A DNA stretch of 64,000 bases from Melioribacter roseus P3M-2 (lineage in GTDB: Bacteria > Bacteroidota > Ignavibacteria > Ignavibacteriales > Melioribacteraceae): NCBI RefSeq assembly GCF_000279145.1, contig NC_018178.1, forward strand, positions 1,550,001 through 1,614,000, read 5' to 3'. The notes below the pieces were generated by a model. The model was not told the origin of the DNA. It ran no database searches and was given only the letters and a program-made list of their open reading frames with translations. Both the position numbers and the translations under genes were made by a program. Positions 1-11,800 of this stretch are shown one piece after another; position 1 is the first letter of the stretch; each line of letters begins with the position of its first letter.

Positions 1-329
1 CTGCATATTGCTCCGATCGGTTTTTTCAATCGATCAAATTCCTGAACAATTTTTATCAGTTTTTGATTCCCTTTATAGTTCCGGGCTCCTGAGCCGCCGA
101 CGAGTATTAATCCTTCGAAATTTGCCGGATGAATGTTGTATAATTGTATGTCGTTTTTTACTTTTAGTCCCGAAGAGCCGACGCAAATTCCCGTAGCATC
201 CGAAGCAATAAAATAGTTGATCCGCTCTCGTTTGAGCGCGGACGTTACGGCGAGATATTCCTCTTCACTGAAATCGGTTTGAGGGATAAATAATAACAGA
301 CTTTTCGGAATCAAAAAATTTCTTTCCAT
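1..329 (-). CDS. DJ-1/PfpI family protein, 3' end cut by window edge
   Basis: Reading the minus strand from the ATG at 329 gives an open frame of about 109 codons that runs off the window. It starts MERNFLIPKSLLLFIP and contains EGLILVGGSGARNY followed by KKPIGAIC at the very edge. That arrangement, a hydrophobic strand, a GG-S/A loop, then a GAIC nucleophile elbow, is the DJ-1/PfpI (class I glutaminase-like) fold, with the Cys as the expected reactive residue. Members act as glyoxalases/deglycases, chaperones or proteases, and the substrate cannot be told from this fragment. The first strand is unlike the usual KVAVLI start, so the N-terminus may be divergent. It is divergent from dnaG across about 100 bp. 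Confidence 0.7.
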   Translation of the reverse strand, partial: MERNFLIPKSLLLFIPQTDFSEEEYLAVTSALKRERINYFIASDATGICVGSSGLKVKNDIQLYNIHPANFEGLILVGGSGARNYKGNQKLIKIVQEFDRLKKPIGAIC

Positions 330-433
330 GATGATTATCGCTAAAATAACAATATTAAAATTGACGGGCAATGTTGATTCGGTACGGATTAATGAATTAA
401 GTTTACGGAAGCGATAAGAAACGGTTTGAGGAA

Positions 434-2275
434 ATGAGAATACCCGACGAAAAGATAGACGAAATACGAAACGCTGCGGATATAGTAGACGTGATAAGTC
501 GGGAAGTGTCCTTGAAGAAGAGGGGCAAGAATTTCGTCGGGTTATGTCCTTTCCATTCCGAAGACACGCCTTCTTTTACGGTCAGCAGGGAAAAACAGAT
601 TTATCACTGTTTCGGCTGCGGAGCCGGCGGCGACCTGTTCCGGTTTATGATGGAATTCAAAAAAATTTCGTTTGTGGAAGCCGTTCAGGAAATAGCCGAC
701 TTTGTGGGAATTCCGATCGAACCGGAGAGCGGTTATTCCGAAAAATATAAAGCCCAGGAAGAACTTTACGACATTATGTCGGCCGCTGTCAGATATTTTA
801 CCGAAATTCTGCATAAAAGCAAGGAAGCCGAGGAAGCCAGAAATTATCTTATCAAAAGGAACATCAAGCCGTCGACGCAAAAACTATTCAATATCGGTTT
901 TGCGCCTTACGGATGGGACAACTTTTTGACATTTGCAAAACAAAACGGCATTGACCTTCAAAAAGCAAGGTTGCTCGGACTTATCGATACGAAACAAAAC
1001 GGCGATTATTACGATAAACTGCGCGGCAGAGTAATATTTCCGATTCATTCCACAAACGGGAGAATTATAGCATACGGCGCGCGAATTCTCGACGATTCCG
1101 AAAAGACCGCCAAATATATCAACTCGCCCGAGACACCGATCTATTCCAAAAGGGAAGTCCTCTACGGACTCTTTCACTCTAAAGAAGAAATACGCAAACT
1201 CGACAGGGCTATTCTTGTGGAAGGTTATATGGATTTGATATCGCTTTTTCAGGAAGGAGTCCAGAACGTAGTTGCGTCGTCGGGAACTTCGTTGACCGAG
1301 GAGCAGGTAACGTTGCTGTCGAGATTCACCAGGAATATTTACGTTTTGTTCGACGCCGACGCCGCCGGTCAGAATGCGGCTCTGCGAAGCATCGAAATTC
1401 TTTTGAAGCATGATTTCGACATTAAAGTGGTTTCGCTGCCAGAAGGAGAAGACCCCGATTCCTTCATCAAGAAACACGGGCGGGAGAAATTTCAGGAGCA
1501 GCTTCAGAAAGCCCAGAATTTCTTTGAATTTACCGCTTCCAAATACGCCTCCGAAGGAAGATTCGACGACCCTTCGACATCGGCGGCTGCTTTGAGGGAA
1601 ATTATTAAAAGCCTGGCTCTTGTTAAAGACGAATTGAAGCTGAATTTCTATATAAAATCGATAGCCAGGAAATTCAACCTTCGCGAAAAACTGATCGAAA
1701 AAGAATTGGACGAATTTCGCAAGAGCTCTTCAGGAAGAAACGAAACTAGAAAAGTCGCCGCGGCAAGTTATGCCAGGCCGCAAGTTGCCGCCGCTCAAAA
1801 AGCAAATCCTTACGAGCGTGAATTGGCGCGTCTTTTATTGAGCGGCAAGGAAGAGATTGTGGATTATATACTCGAAAAAGTAGGGTCGGAATCGTTCCGC
1901 CATCCCAATCTGAAAAAGATTGCCGAAATAGTGGCAGAATGCCACAAACAGAATAACGTTTCTACGGCTAATATTCTCGACCATATTACCGAAGAGGGTT
2001 TGAGAGAATTTTTGCGCCTGTGGCTGATGAAAGACGAACAGATATCGACTATCAGCGATAAATGGGACAATTTTTATATCAGCGGAAAACTCGAAAAAGA
2101 CACGCTGGAACACGCCGTTCAAACCGTAAGGAATTACTTCATATATAAAATAGAAGAAGAAATAAAAAGCAACAACGAATTGATTCAAACCAACAACGAC
2201 GAAATGCTTCATCTGGAATTGCTGAAACGCAACAAGGAGTTGTACGAACAAAAGAAAGAACTGTTGAACAATTGA
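434..2275 (+). CDS. dnaG: DNA primase DnaG
   Basis: Synthesises RNA primers at the replication fork together with DnaB helicase. The 613-residue protein has the canonical order. There is an N-terminal CHC2 zinc finger (Cys38, His41, Cys59, Cys62, with YHCFGCGAGGD), then the primase core. The TOPRIM domain has Glu263 in VEGYMD and the metal-binding Asp307/Asp309 in FDADAAGQNAA. A low-similarity C-terminal helicase-interaction region ends in a charged helical tail. Length is in the usual range (about 580-650). ATG at 434 has GAGG four bases upstream. The stop overlaps a possible TTG start of the next gene, so the GH13 gene is probably co-transcribed. No rpoD or rpsU neighbour is present. Confidence 0.97.
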   Translation: MRIPDEKIDEIRNAADIVDVISREVSLKKRGKNFVGLCPFHSEDTPSFTVSREKQIYHCFGCGAGGDLFRFMMEFKKISFVEAVQEIADFVGIPIEPESGYSEKYKAQEELYDIMSAAVRYFTEILHKSKEAEEARNYLIKRNIKPSTQKLFNIGFAPYGWDNFLTFAKQNGIDLQKARLLGLIDTKQNGDYYDKLRGRVIFPIHSTNGRIIAYGARILDDSEKTAKYINSPETPIYSKREVLYGLFHSKEEIRKLDRAILVEGYMDLISLFQEGVQNVVASSGTSLTEEQVTLLSRFTRNIYVLFDADAAGQNAALRSIEILLKHDFDIKVVSLPEGEDPDSFIKKHGREKFQEQLQKAQNFFEFTASKYASEGRFDDPSTSAAALREIIKSLALVKDELKLNFYIKSIARKFNLREKLIEKELDEFRKSSSGRNETRKVAAASYARPQVAAAQKANPYERELARLLLSGKEEIVDYILEKVGSESFRHPNLKKIAEIVAECHKQNNVSTANILDHITEEGLREFLRLWLMKDEQISTISDKWDNFYISGKLEKDTLEHAVQTVRNYFIYKIEEEIKSNNELIQTNNDEMLHLELLKRNKELYEQKKELLNN

Positions 2276-2283
2276 GCGAAACC

Positions 2284-3756
2284 ATGAATTACAATCCTTC
2301 CCTTTACGAAATTAACATCCGCGCGTTTTTGAAAAGATTCGGAGAAGATGCCGCGCTCGAAAATATACCTGATGATTACTGGATGGAACTCCGTTCCAAA
2401 GGAATCGATTATGTCTGGTTAATGGGCGTCTGGAAAACTTGCGAAGAAAACGTGGACAAATATTGCTTTGAAGATTATCTGATTAAAAGTTACGACAAAG
2501 CGCTAAGCGATTGGCGCAGGCGCGACGTAATCGGTTCGCCTTTTGCAATCGATAAATACGAGGTTAATCCAAGGCTCGGAACCGAGGAATCGTTGCTGAA
2601 ATTGAAAAACTTACTCAACGATATCGGAATTAAATTGATTCTCGATTTTGTGCCGAATCATTTCGGAGCCGATACGAGCCTTCTTCGCGATGCCCCGGAC
2701 ATATTTCTGAAAGTGGATGAGTCGAATTATCTTAAAGATCCTCACACGTTTTTCAAACCTTTTGAAGACCGAGACGAATATTACGCGCATGGCAGAGACC
2801 CGTTTTTCCCGGCATGGCAGGATACAATCCAGGTAAATCTGATGAGCCGTAAAGCACGCGGCTATTATATCGATATTCTCGGTAAGATGACGCGGCTCTG
2901 CGACGGTATCCGGTGCGATATGGCTATGCTGGCTATGAATAACGTTTTCAAAAATACATGGGCGGGAGTCTATAATAATGCGGAAGATGAGGGACCGGTT
3001 GTCGAGTTCTGGGAAGAGATAATAGGAAGCGTGCGTTCCGTACGAAACGACTTTATATTTATTGCGGAAGCATATTGGGACCTCGAATGGAAATTGCAAC
3101 AGCAGGGCTTCGATTATACTTACGACAAAAAACTGACCGACAGAATTACCGCAGGTTACGTGAGGGATATTCACGACCACCTGATGGCTGAGGAATCGTA
3201 TCAAAAAAAATCCGTCAGGTTTATCGAAAATCACGACGAAGAGAGGTCTGTTACGCTTCTCGGCAAAGAAAAAGCCCTGGCGGCTGCCGTAATCATAAGC
3301 ACTATTCAGGGAATGCGTTTTTATTTCGACGGGCAATTCGAAGGCAAAAAAATTAAACTTCCGGTGCAGCTCGGGAGAGAACCCGCAGAGCCCGTTAATA
3401 AAGAAATTAAAAATTTTTACGACAAACTTTTGAGCATCGTCTCGTCAGACGTACTCAAAAAAGGCAAATGGACTCTGCTGGAGCCGGCGCCTGCGTGGGA
3501 TGGGAATTCAACTTATCTGAATATGCTCGCCTGGGAATGGACCCATCAACACAAAAATTGTCTGGTGGTTATTAATTTTTCGGATAAAACATCTTCCTGC
3601 CGAATTAAGCTCGATCTCCGGGATTACGACGAGGAAATTCTTCTCAACGATTTGCTGAACGATAAAGTTTACAGACGAAGTTCCGAAGAAATAATTATGC
3701 AGGGTTTGTACATCGAACTCAAACCGTATGCCTCCCATATATTTATGTGGGAATAA
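2284..3756 (+). CDS. GH13 alpha-amylase-family glycoside hydrolase
   Basis: A cytoplasmic (no signal peptide) alpha-glucan-active enzyme of the GH13 clan. All family landmarks are visible: LYEINIRAFL at the start, region I DFVPNHFG, nucleophile Asp212 in GIRCDMAM, acid/base Glu262 in FIAEAYWD, and transition-state stabiliser Asp318 in ENHDEERS (numbered from ATG 2284). About 490 residues, with a beta-sandwich C-terminal domain after residue 400. A TTG at 2272 overlapping the dnaG stop is an alternative start adding four residues; I prefer the ATG. Exact specificity (amylase, glucosyltransferase, phosphorylase-like) is not determinable by eye. It is tightly linked to dnaG with no apparent functional relation. 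Confidence 0.9.
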   Translation: MNYNPSLYEINIRAFLKRFGEDAALENIPDDYWMELRSKGIDYVWLMGVWKTCEENVDKYCFEDYLIKSYDKALSDWRRRDVIGSPFAIDKYEVNPRLGTEESLLKLKNLLNDIGIKLILDFVPNHFGADTSLLRDAPDIFLKVDESNYLKDPHTFFKPFEDRDEYYAHGRDPFFPAWQDTIQVNLMSRKARGYYIDILGKMTRLCDGIRCDMAMLAMNNVFKNTWAGVYNNAEDEGPVVEFWEEIIGSVRSVRNDFIFIAEAYWDLEWKLQQQGFDYTYDKKLTDRITAGYVRDIHDHLMAEESYQKKSVRFIENHDEERSVTLLGKEKALAAAVIISTIQGMRFYFDGQFEGKKIKLPVQLGREPAEPVNKEIKNFYDKLLSIVSSDVLKKGKWTLLEPAPAWDGNSTYLNMLAWEWTHQHKNCLVVINFSDKTSSCRIKLDLRDYDEEILLNDLLNDKVYRRSSEEIIMQGLYIELKPYASHIFMWE

Positions 3757-3928
3757 CCGTTGCGTAAATTCATTTGTCGGTTTAAACCATTCGATCTTTA
3801 ATTGAAATTAGCGCACACTTTATAATTTTGATTATAAAAATAATTTGTTACTTTTGTTATGCTGCTTATCTTGCTCTGCAGGGCGCTGTAATAATCGGTG
3901 CGTTAGAAATTTCTAAAAAGGTGGGGAG

Positions 3929-6900
3929 ATGGGAAGCAAACCGAGGGAGAATTTAATTTCAGAAAAAGGTAAATTTGAAACGCTCATATCTCTCTTAAAT
4001 AATTTACCCGTTCCCGCTCTCCTGTGCAAAAAAAAGACCCCGCAAAATAATTGCGGCAAACAAAGCCGCCGCGCGTCTCTATGGCTATTCCTTGAAAAAA
4101 ATTCTGCAGTTGAAATTCGACGATTTACTGCCGGATAAAAAAACTCCCGCCAAGCACAAAACCAGCAAGGGTAAATTAATCGACGTAAAAATTGCGGAAG
4201 AAGAAATTGAAATAAACGGCAGAAAGTTTCTGTTGATACAAGTATGCGACTTTACCGAAGAATCGCATGCGCTCGACAAACTTTTCCTTTCCGAAGAAAA
4301 ACTGAGAACCACGCTCTACAGCATTGGCGACGGAGTTATTGTTACAGACGACAAGGGGCGGGTAACGATTATGAATCCCGTAGCCGAAAAACTGACCGGA
4401 TGGAAAGAAAAAGACGCCAAAGCCAAAAAACTCGATTCCGTTTTCAGGATTGTAAACGAATTCAGCCGGAAAAATGCGGACAATCCGGTTAAAAGAGTTT
4501 TACGGGAAGGCGCTGTCGTCGGACTGGCAAACCACACTCTTCTTATATCGAAAGACGGGAAAGAATATCCGATACTCGACTGCGCCGCCCCGATTAAAAA
4601 TAGTCAGGGCAAATTGACGGGAGTAGTTCTCGTTTTCAGAGACCAGTCCAAAGAAAGAGAAGCGCAAAGAAAAATTGAAGAAGCTCGTAAACTGTCCGAC
4701 GGCATAGTCGAAACAATAAGGGAGCCGCTCGTCATTCTCGACAAAAATTTCAGAATAATAAGGGCGAATAAAGCTTTCTACTCGAAATTCGACACCAAAC
4801 CGGAAAATGTGGAAGGAAAAATCTTTTTCGATATAGAAAATAAATCCTGGAATATTCCCGAACTGAAAAGACTGCTGAAGAAAATTCTTCCGCAAAACAC
4901 TTCGTTTAACGATTTCGTTGTCGAACATAACTTCACGCGAATCGGCAAAAAAACAATGCTGCTTAATGCCAGAAGAATTTACAGGGACGGCAATAAAACC
5001 GAAATGATACTGCTGGCAATCGAAGATATAACCAACAGAAAAGAATCCGAAGAAAAAATCAAAAAGTACAATCGCCTTTATGAAGTTTTGAGCAACATAA
5101 ATCAATCGATTGTACGAATTGACGACGAACGTAAATTATTGAAGACCATTACGGAAATTGCCGTTTCGAAGGGAGATTTTAAGTTGGCGTGGTTGGGTAA
5201 GCGTGACGGAAACTTACTTAAAGAAGCTTCGAAAGCGGGCAGAGACGAGCTTTTCCCTTACGATAAAATCGACATCGATAAAGCCGATTCTAATTTGTTG
5301 AAAGATGTATTGCTCAAAAAAGAAAAAAAGATTCTCAATAGTCCGCGGGAATATAAAAAAGACAAATATTTACGGAAAGCCGCCGAGAACGGAGCAAAAG
5401 CGTGCGCGCTGCTGCCGATTACTCCAAATGATGATTCGTGGGGCGCGTTAATTTTGGTTTCTGATCAATTGGAATTTTTCGACGCCGAAGAAATTAAACT
5501 CCTCGACGAATTGACGCTCGACATTTCATTCGCGTTAGATTACTACAGGAAAGAAAAAGAAAGATTAGCCGCCGAAAAAATCATTCGAGATAACGAAGCT
5601 CTTTACAGAACTCTGCTCGAATCGAGCGAGGATTCGATTTATCTCGTCGATCCCGAAGGCAATTATCTTTATATGAACAATAAATACCTGTCGAGGTTGG
5701 GAAAAACGCACGCCGAAGTTATTGGAAAACATTATTCCGAATTTCATACCCCCGAAGGTACGGACGAATTTTTGGACAGGATTAATTATGTAATAGCAAA
5801 TAGAAAGCCGGTTACTTACGAATACAAAAGCAATCGCGACGGACGCTACTTTATCCGCACTCTGAGTCCCGCTTGCGATAAAATCCACAATACGGTAAAC
5901 GCCGTTACGATAATATCAAAAGATATTACCGAACGCAGAATAACCGAATTGCAGTTGAAAGAGAGCGAGGAAAAATTCAGAAAACTCGCAGAATCGACAA
6001 ACACGGCAATCTTTATCTACAGGAACACAAAATTTGTTTATGCCAACAGAGCGACGGAAATTCTTACGGGTTACAACGCGGAAGAATTATACAAAATGAA
6101 TTTCTGGGATGTGGTTCATACCGACGACAGGGAACTGATTATCGAAAGAGGTATGGCTCGGCTCAGGGGAGAAAAAGTTCCCGCCCAATATGAATTCAGA
6201 GTTATCAGAAGAGACGGCGAAATAAGATGGATTAGTTTTACTGCGACTATAATAGAATATCAAGGCGACACGGCGGCTATCGGTACGGCTTTCGATATTA
6301 CTGACAAAAAAATAGCCGAGGAGGCTCTTAAAGAAAGCGAAGAACGCTTCAGGGCAATTTTCGAAAACTTGACCGTAGGAGTCTACCGCGCAAAAACCGA
6401 CGGCAGACTGATAATGGTCAATCCTTCGTTTGTTGAAATGCTCGGCTGCGAAAGCGTTGACGATGTGCTGAAAAATCATACAATATGGGACTTCTGCTCG
6501 GATACGGAACGCCGCGAGCAATTCTATCGAATATTATTGGAAGAAGGGATCGTTTACCGTTTCGAAGAAGTCTGGAAAAAGAAAGACGGAACGTTAATCA
6601 ACGTAAAAGAAAGCGCGCGGGCGTAAAAGGACGACAAAGACAACATTTCGTTTTACGAATGCGTTGTTGAAGACATTACCATTCATAAAAAAGCCGAAAA
6701 GGAACTGATACTTGCCAAAGAAAAAGCCGAGAAAGCCGACCTTCTGAAAACTAACTTTCTCGCGCAGATTTCGCACGAAATCAGAACCCCGATAAACGTA
6801 ATAGTTAATTTTAACAATCTCATTAAAGAAGAAATCGAAAATTACGTAAGCGACGAAGTTATGGAGGGCTTTTTCGCCGTCGAACAAGCCAGCAGGAGAA

Positions 6901-7421
6901 TTATCCGAACCATCGATCTGATTTTGAACGTAGCGGAAATTCAGACTAACGCATACGAACCGATTTTCAGAGACATAAACATTAAAGAAGAAATTGTCGA
7001 TAATATTATTAAGGAATATTCTTTCTACGCTAAGGATAAAAATCTTTCTTTGATCGAAACGGTGAATACGGATAATTGCATAGTCCGGTGCGACGAGTAC
7101 TCTGTGTCGCAGATTATTGCGAATCTCGTAGACAATGCGATCAAATATACGCCTTCGGGCAAAGTGGAGGTTGTATTGAGCCGGAATGAAAAAGGACGGC
7201 TTGTCTTAGAAGTTAAAGATACGGGCGTAGGTATGAGCGAGGATTTTTTACCACAACTTTTCAAACCGTTTACTCAGGAAGAATCGGGATATACCAGACG
7301 GTACGAAGGAAGCGGACTCGGTTTGGCGCTCGTGAAATACTATTGCGATTTGAATAATATCGATATAGACGTAGAAAGCGGGAAAAACAAAGGCGCTAAA
7401 TTTACGCTTACATTTAAATGA
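3929..7421 (+). pseudogene. Multi-PAS sensor histidine kinase, broken by a frameshift and an in-frame stop
   Basis: The intact gene would encode about 1160 residues: a short N-terminal PAS, two more PAS domains, a GAF-like domain (near 5070-5540), three further PAS domains, then HisKA (SHEIRTP, His codon 6774-6776) and HATPase_c (DNAIKY, DTGVGM, GSGLGLALV). Two lesions are visible. An A8 run at 4028-4035 separates the start (ATG 3929, SD aaggtgggg) from the rest: removing one A joins LPVPALLCKK to the PAS continuation IIAANKAAARLYGY. A TAA at 6624-6626 then splits the last PAS from the kinase core. Both sides are in the same frame, and no ATG/GTG/TTG lies between that stop and the H-box, so no intact phosphotransfer protein is predicted. 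The ATG at 6861 would give only a HATPase fragment. The receiver gene follows at 7488. Sequencing error is the alternative explanation. Confidence 0.85.
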
Positions 7422-7487
7422 TAATTTATTGTTTATTTTGGTCGGATAAATTCATAAATTTAAGTCATAATAAACGGAAGGAGAGAA

Positions 7488-7889
7488 ATGAGCGAAGCCA
7501 GAAAACCAACTATTCTGATTGTAGAGGACGATTACGAAAATCAGAAATTCCTTCAGCTCTTTCTTAAAAGAAAATTTGAAGTCGAAGTTTGCGACTCAGC
7601 GGAAACCTTCTACGAAAAAATGAAAGAAAAAAAGATCGATATTATTTTAATGGATATATCGCTTAGAGGGAAAAAAGACGGTCTGCAGCTTACCAAAGAA
7701 TTGAGGGAATCCGAGGAATATAAAAATATGCCGATTGTAGGCCTCTCAGCCCATGTTTTTCAAAGAGACAAAGACAATGCCTACAATGCCGGAGTGGATA
7801 TATTTCTTACAAAACCGATTCAGAACAGCGTTTTGATGGAAACGTTGATTAAAACTCTCGAGAAAAAAACAGGCATTAAAATCGAATAA
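7488..7889 (+). CDS. Stand-alone response regulator receiver (CheY-like)
   Basis: A 133-residue single receiver domain with no output domain. Acidic pocket Asp14/Asp15 in VEDDYEN, phospho-acceptor Asp56 in LMDISLRG, Ser87 in GLSAH and Lys109 in LTKP are all present, so it should be phosphorylatable. It lies 66 bp after the broken multi-PAS kinase and was presumably its partner. It is clearly paralogous to the receiver at 56661-57092 (same layout, including DSAE in helix 2, GKKDG/GNKDG after the acceptor and NAG before the T-K-P). ATG has aaggagagaa upstream. Confidence 0.93.
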   Translation: MSEARKPTILIVEDDYENQKFLQLFLKRKFEVEVCDSAETFYEKMKEKKIDIILMDISLRGKKDGLQLTKELRESEEYKNMPIVGLSAHVFQRDKDNAYNAGVDIFLTKPIQNSVLMETLIKTLEKKTGIKIE

Positions 7890-7952
7890 ATTTATGTAAG
7901 AACTTTTCGATTTTCCGATGCGTCTAAAGGGCACAATTTAAAGAGGAGTATC

Positions 7953-8804
7953 ATGAAAAAAGTAATCTTCTTGTTGCTAGTCCCATACGTATGCGCGTTC
8001 GGACAATCTTACCGAGCCGAAGCGAACATGAAATTTCACAAATGGTTCAGATGGCACAAAGGCTCGCCTATGCTCGAACTCAATTACGGTTTTACTTCGC
8101 CCGAATACAAAAAACTTAATGGCGAGTTTGCCGATTTCGGTTCTCTCGATATTAAACTCGGATATACGCGGATTGATACTTTTGAATTGAATGTTACAGA
8201 ACTGAGCGAAAAATTTTTAATCGGAGGCAAGGCGTCTTCGAAATTGATTAAAGACGAGGGCGTCGATTATAAAGCCGATATCTGGAAATTCGGATTCGGC
8301 AAAAGGGAAGGATACGGATACAGATTCGATAAAGCGGGAATCGAGCCGTACGTTCAGGAAGGTTTCCTCTGGTCGGATTTCAAATCGGAGCCTTTAAACG
8401 TGGTCTCGTCGGATTTAATATACGAAGATATCGAATTGTTGAAACGCTTCGAAGGAAGAGTAAGATTCGGATCGAACGGCGAAGCGGGACTGAAATTCAG
8501 AATAGGGAATCATTTGACTTTCAACGCCGCATACGAATACAACCAGATTTTTCCGCGTTACCTCTTCTGGAAGCACGCGGGCAGCGTTGCAATCGAAGGC
8601 GCGGCGGGTAAACTGCTCGACGAATTTATAGAAGAAGCGGCATATTCTTCGCCTTACGCCGCTCCGATAATTCATCTTTTGCTGAAAGGCGGACTTTCGT
8701 ACGCTTTTTACGAATTGAGAAAAGACAGAATGAACTGGCCTTTCGAAAGCGAATCTCCGATCAGCTACGCTACGGTTAAGTTCAGCGTTTCTTTTTCGTT
8801 TTAA
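7953..8804 (+). CDS. Secreted protein, probable outer-membrane beta-barrel
   Basis: 283 residues with a clear signal peptide (MKKVIFLLLVPYVCAFGQ) and a body of alternating polar/aromatic strands ending in ATVKFSVSFSF. A terminal aromatic residue after a beta strand is the usual outer-membrane barrel signature. I do not recognise a named family. Two features stand out: an FHKWFRWHKGSPMLELNYGF segment near the N-terminus and a tandem of gly/arg-rich strands around residue 110. SD aagaggag precedes the ATG. It sits downstream of the receiver gene and shares a bidirectional terminator with carB. Function unknown. Confidence 0.75.
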   Translation: MKKVIFLLLVPYVCAFGQSYRAEANMKFHKWFRWHKGSPMLELNYGFTSPEYKKLNGEFADFGSLDIKLGYTRIDTFELNVTELSEKFLIGGKASSKLIKDEGVDYKADIWKFGFGKREGYGYRFDKAGIEPYVQEGFLWSDFKSEPLNVVSSDLIYEDIELLKRFEGRVRFGSNGEAGLKFRIGNHLTFNAAYEYNQIFPRYLFWKHAGSVAIEGAAGKLLDEFIEEAAYSSPYAAPIIHLLLKGGLSYAFYELRKDRMNWPFESESPISYATVKFSVSFSF

Positions 8805-8810
8805 AATAAA

Positions 8811-8846
8811 AAAGCCTTCTGCTTAATTTTAAACAGAAGGCTTTTT
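8811..8846. terminator. Bidirectional rho-independent terminator
   Basis: Stem aaagccttctg (8811-8821) pairs with cagaaggcttt (8834-8844) around a 12-nt loop. There are A and T runs on the two sides, so it serves both the preceding plus-strand gene and carB on the minus strand. Confidence 0.9.
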
Positions 8847-8861
8847 ACGCAATAGTTATTA

Positions 8862-11800
8862 TTAATATTCATCCCAGCTTTTAATTTCGAGACTGTCGGG
8901 ATTTTTATTTACAAGCGCTTCGGCCAATCTCATTGCAAGTTGGCGGTTTGTAATAAGAGGAATTTTATAATCGACGGCTGTGCGTCGAATCAGGTAGTCG
9001 TTTGTAAGTTCTTCTTCCTGGAAGTTTTTCGGAATGTTGATAACCAGGTCGATCGATTTGGATTTAATTAAATCGAGAGCGTTCGACTTCTTGCCGTTCA
9101 AAGGCCAATCGACCGTATCGACCGCTATGCCGTTGGAATGCATGAATTTTGCCGTTCCTGGCGTGGCGTAATATTTTACTCCTGTTTTCTGGAGTTGTCT
9201 CAATGGCTCGAGAAGTTCGGATTTCGATTCGATTGTACCCGAAGAAACCAGTATCGATTTAATCGGGAATCGGAAACCGACCGCGGTCAATGCTTTTAGA
9301 AACGCCTCGTCGAAATCTTTGCCCAAGCATGCAACTTCGCCTGTCGACGCCATTTCCACTCCCGTCGTCGGGTCGGCGCCTTCGAGACGCGTAAATGAAA
9401 ACTCCGGCGCTTTAACTCCAACGTAATCGTAATTGAACGAAAAATCGTTCGACTTTTCAACTTTTTTGCCGACTATAACTTTCGCGGCGATATCGATAAA
9501 ATTTTTCTTGAGAGTTTTCGAAACGAACGGGAACGATCTCGAAGCTCTCAGATTGCATTCGATTACTTTTACTTTATTGTCTTTTGCGAGAAACTGGATA
9601 TTGAAAGGTCCGTTGATATTAAGCGAACGGGCGATATCCGAAGAGAATTTTTTAATTTGCCGCATCGTTTCGAGGTACGTCCTTTGAGCCGGAAGCACCA
9701 GTGTGGCGTCTCCCGAGTGGACGCCCGCATTCTCAACGTGTTCGGAAATTGCCGAGCAGACAATCTCGCCGTTCTGAGCAACCGCGTCGAATTCGAGCTC
9801 CTTGGCGTTAACCAGGAATTTCGAAATAACCACCGGATGTTCGGGCGATACGTCGACGGCTTTCTGCAAAAAGTTTGTAAGCTCCACGTCGTCTGTTGCT
9901 ATTGCCATTGCGGCTCCGCTCAATACGTATGAAGGGCGAACCAGCACCGGGTAACCGACTTTGTTGGCGAATTGAAGAGCTTCGCTAATTGTTTTGAGCG
10001 CGCTCCATTCGGGTTGTTCTATTCCGAGTTTGTCCAGCAGGGCTGAGAATTTTCTGCGGTCTTCGGCGTTGTCGATCGATTCGGGAGAAGTGCCGAGAAT
10101 CCGCACTCCGATTTTATGAAGTTTAAGCGCCAGATTGTTCGGCGTTTGGCCGCCCATCGAAACTATTACTCCGCGCGCTTTGATTTGATCGTAAATTTCC
10201 CAGATAGTCTCAGTCGTAAGTTCTTCGAAAAAGAGAGCGTCGGATTGATCGTAATCGGTGCTTACGGTTTCGGGATTGCAGTTTATAATAACCGATTTAT
10301 AACCCAGTTCTCTCAATGTCTTACTCGTATTAACGCAGCACCAGTCGAATTCGACCGAACTGCCGATTCTGTAAGGACCGGAACCGAGTATGATTATACT
10401 GTTCTTAAGCTTGAGAGTCGAATCGTGTTTCGAGCAATTGTACGTAAGATAAAGATAATTTGTCTGAGCCGGATATTCGGCGGCTAACGTATCGATATGC
10501 TGAATAAAAGGATGAATGTTGTGCTTAGCGCGTAGTTTATAAATGTCGTGCGCGTCTTTATCGAGTATATTCGCAATTTGCCTGTCGGAAAAACCGTGTT
10601 GTTTGGCTTCCAAAAGCGTTTCTTTAGTTAAGCTGTTAGAGCTCTTAATTTTCTTTTCGATCTCGACGATGTTCTGAATCTTGTGAAGGAACCATTTATT
10701 GATATGGGTCAAATTATGCACCCAGTCGACGGAATAACCGCTTTTGAGAGCCTGAACGACCGCAAACATTCGTTCTTCGGTCGGATTGCTGAGAGCTTCC
10801 TCCAGGTTGTCGAATTCGATTTTGGTTCTGCTTGCCGTCAAACCTTCGACGCCGATGTCGAGCATTCGCATCGCTTTTTGAATGGCTTCTTCGAATTTCC
10901 TGCCGATTGCCATTACTTCGCCGACCGACTTCATCGACGAACCCAATTTCCGTTTGACCAATCGGAATTTCTTCAAATCCCACCGGGGAACTTTAACCAC
11001 AATGTAGTCGAGCGCGGGTTCGAAAAACGCTTTTGTTACTTTTGTGATTGAATTCGGCAGTTCGTGGAGTCCGTATCCGAGCGCCAGTTTGGCGGCTACG
11101 AACGCCAGAGGGTAGCCCGTGGCTTTCGACGCAAGCGCCGAACTTCTCGACAGTCGCGCGTTAACTTCGATGACGCGGTAATCGTGCGAATTCGGATCAA
11201 GCGCAAACTGAATGTTGCATTCGCCTACGATGCCGAGATGGCGGATTGTCTTGATTGCAATTCCCCTCAACCGGTGATATTCTTCGTTCGTCAATGTTTG
11301 GCTGGGAGCGACCACAATGCTTTCACCGGTATGGATTCCCATCGGGTCGATATTTTCCATATTACATACCGTAATGCAATTATCGTAACGGTCGCGCACC
11401 ACTTCGTATTCGATTTCTTTCCAGCCTTCGAGATATTCTTCCACGAGAATCTGAGAAGTATAAGAGAGGGCTTTCGAAGCTAATTTTTCAACCTCTCTTT
11501 TATTGCGACAAATTCCCGAACCGAGCCCGCCGAGCGCATAAGCAATTCGAATTATAACAGGAAAACCGATCTTCTTGGCGTATTCAATCGCTTCTTCGGT
11601 TGAGCTGACGGCTTTGCTCTGCGGAAATTTAACGTCGATTTCGGAAAGTTTATTGCAGAAGAGTTGACGGTCTTCCGTATTTTCAATCGCTTCTATCTGA
11701 GTGCCGAGAACTTTTACTTTGTACTTGTCGAGAATTCCCTGCTTGTGGAGGTCGAGTCCGCAGTTCAATGCTGTCTGACCGCCGAAACCGAGTATAATTC

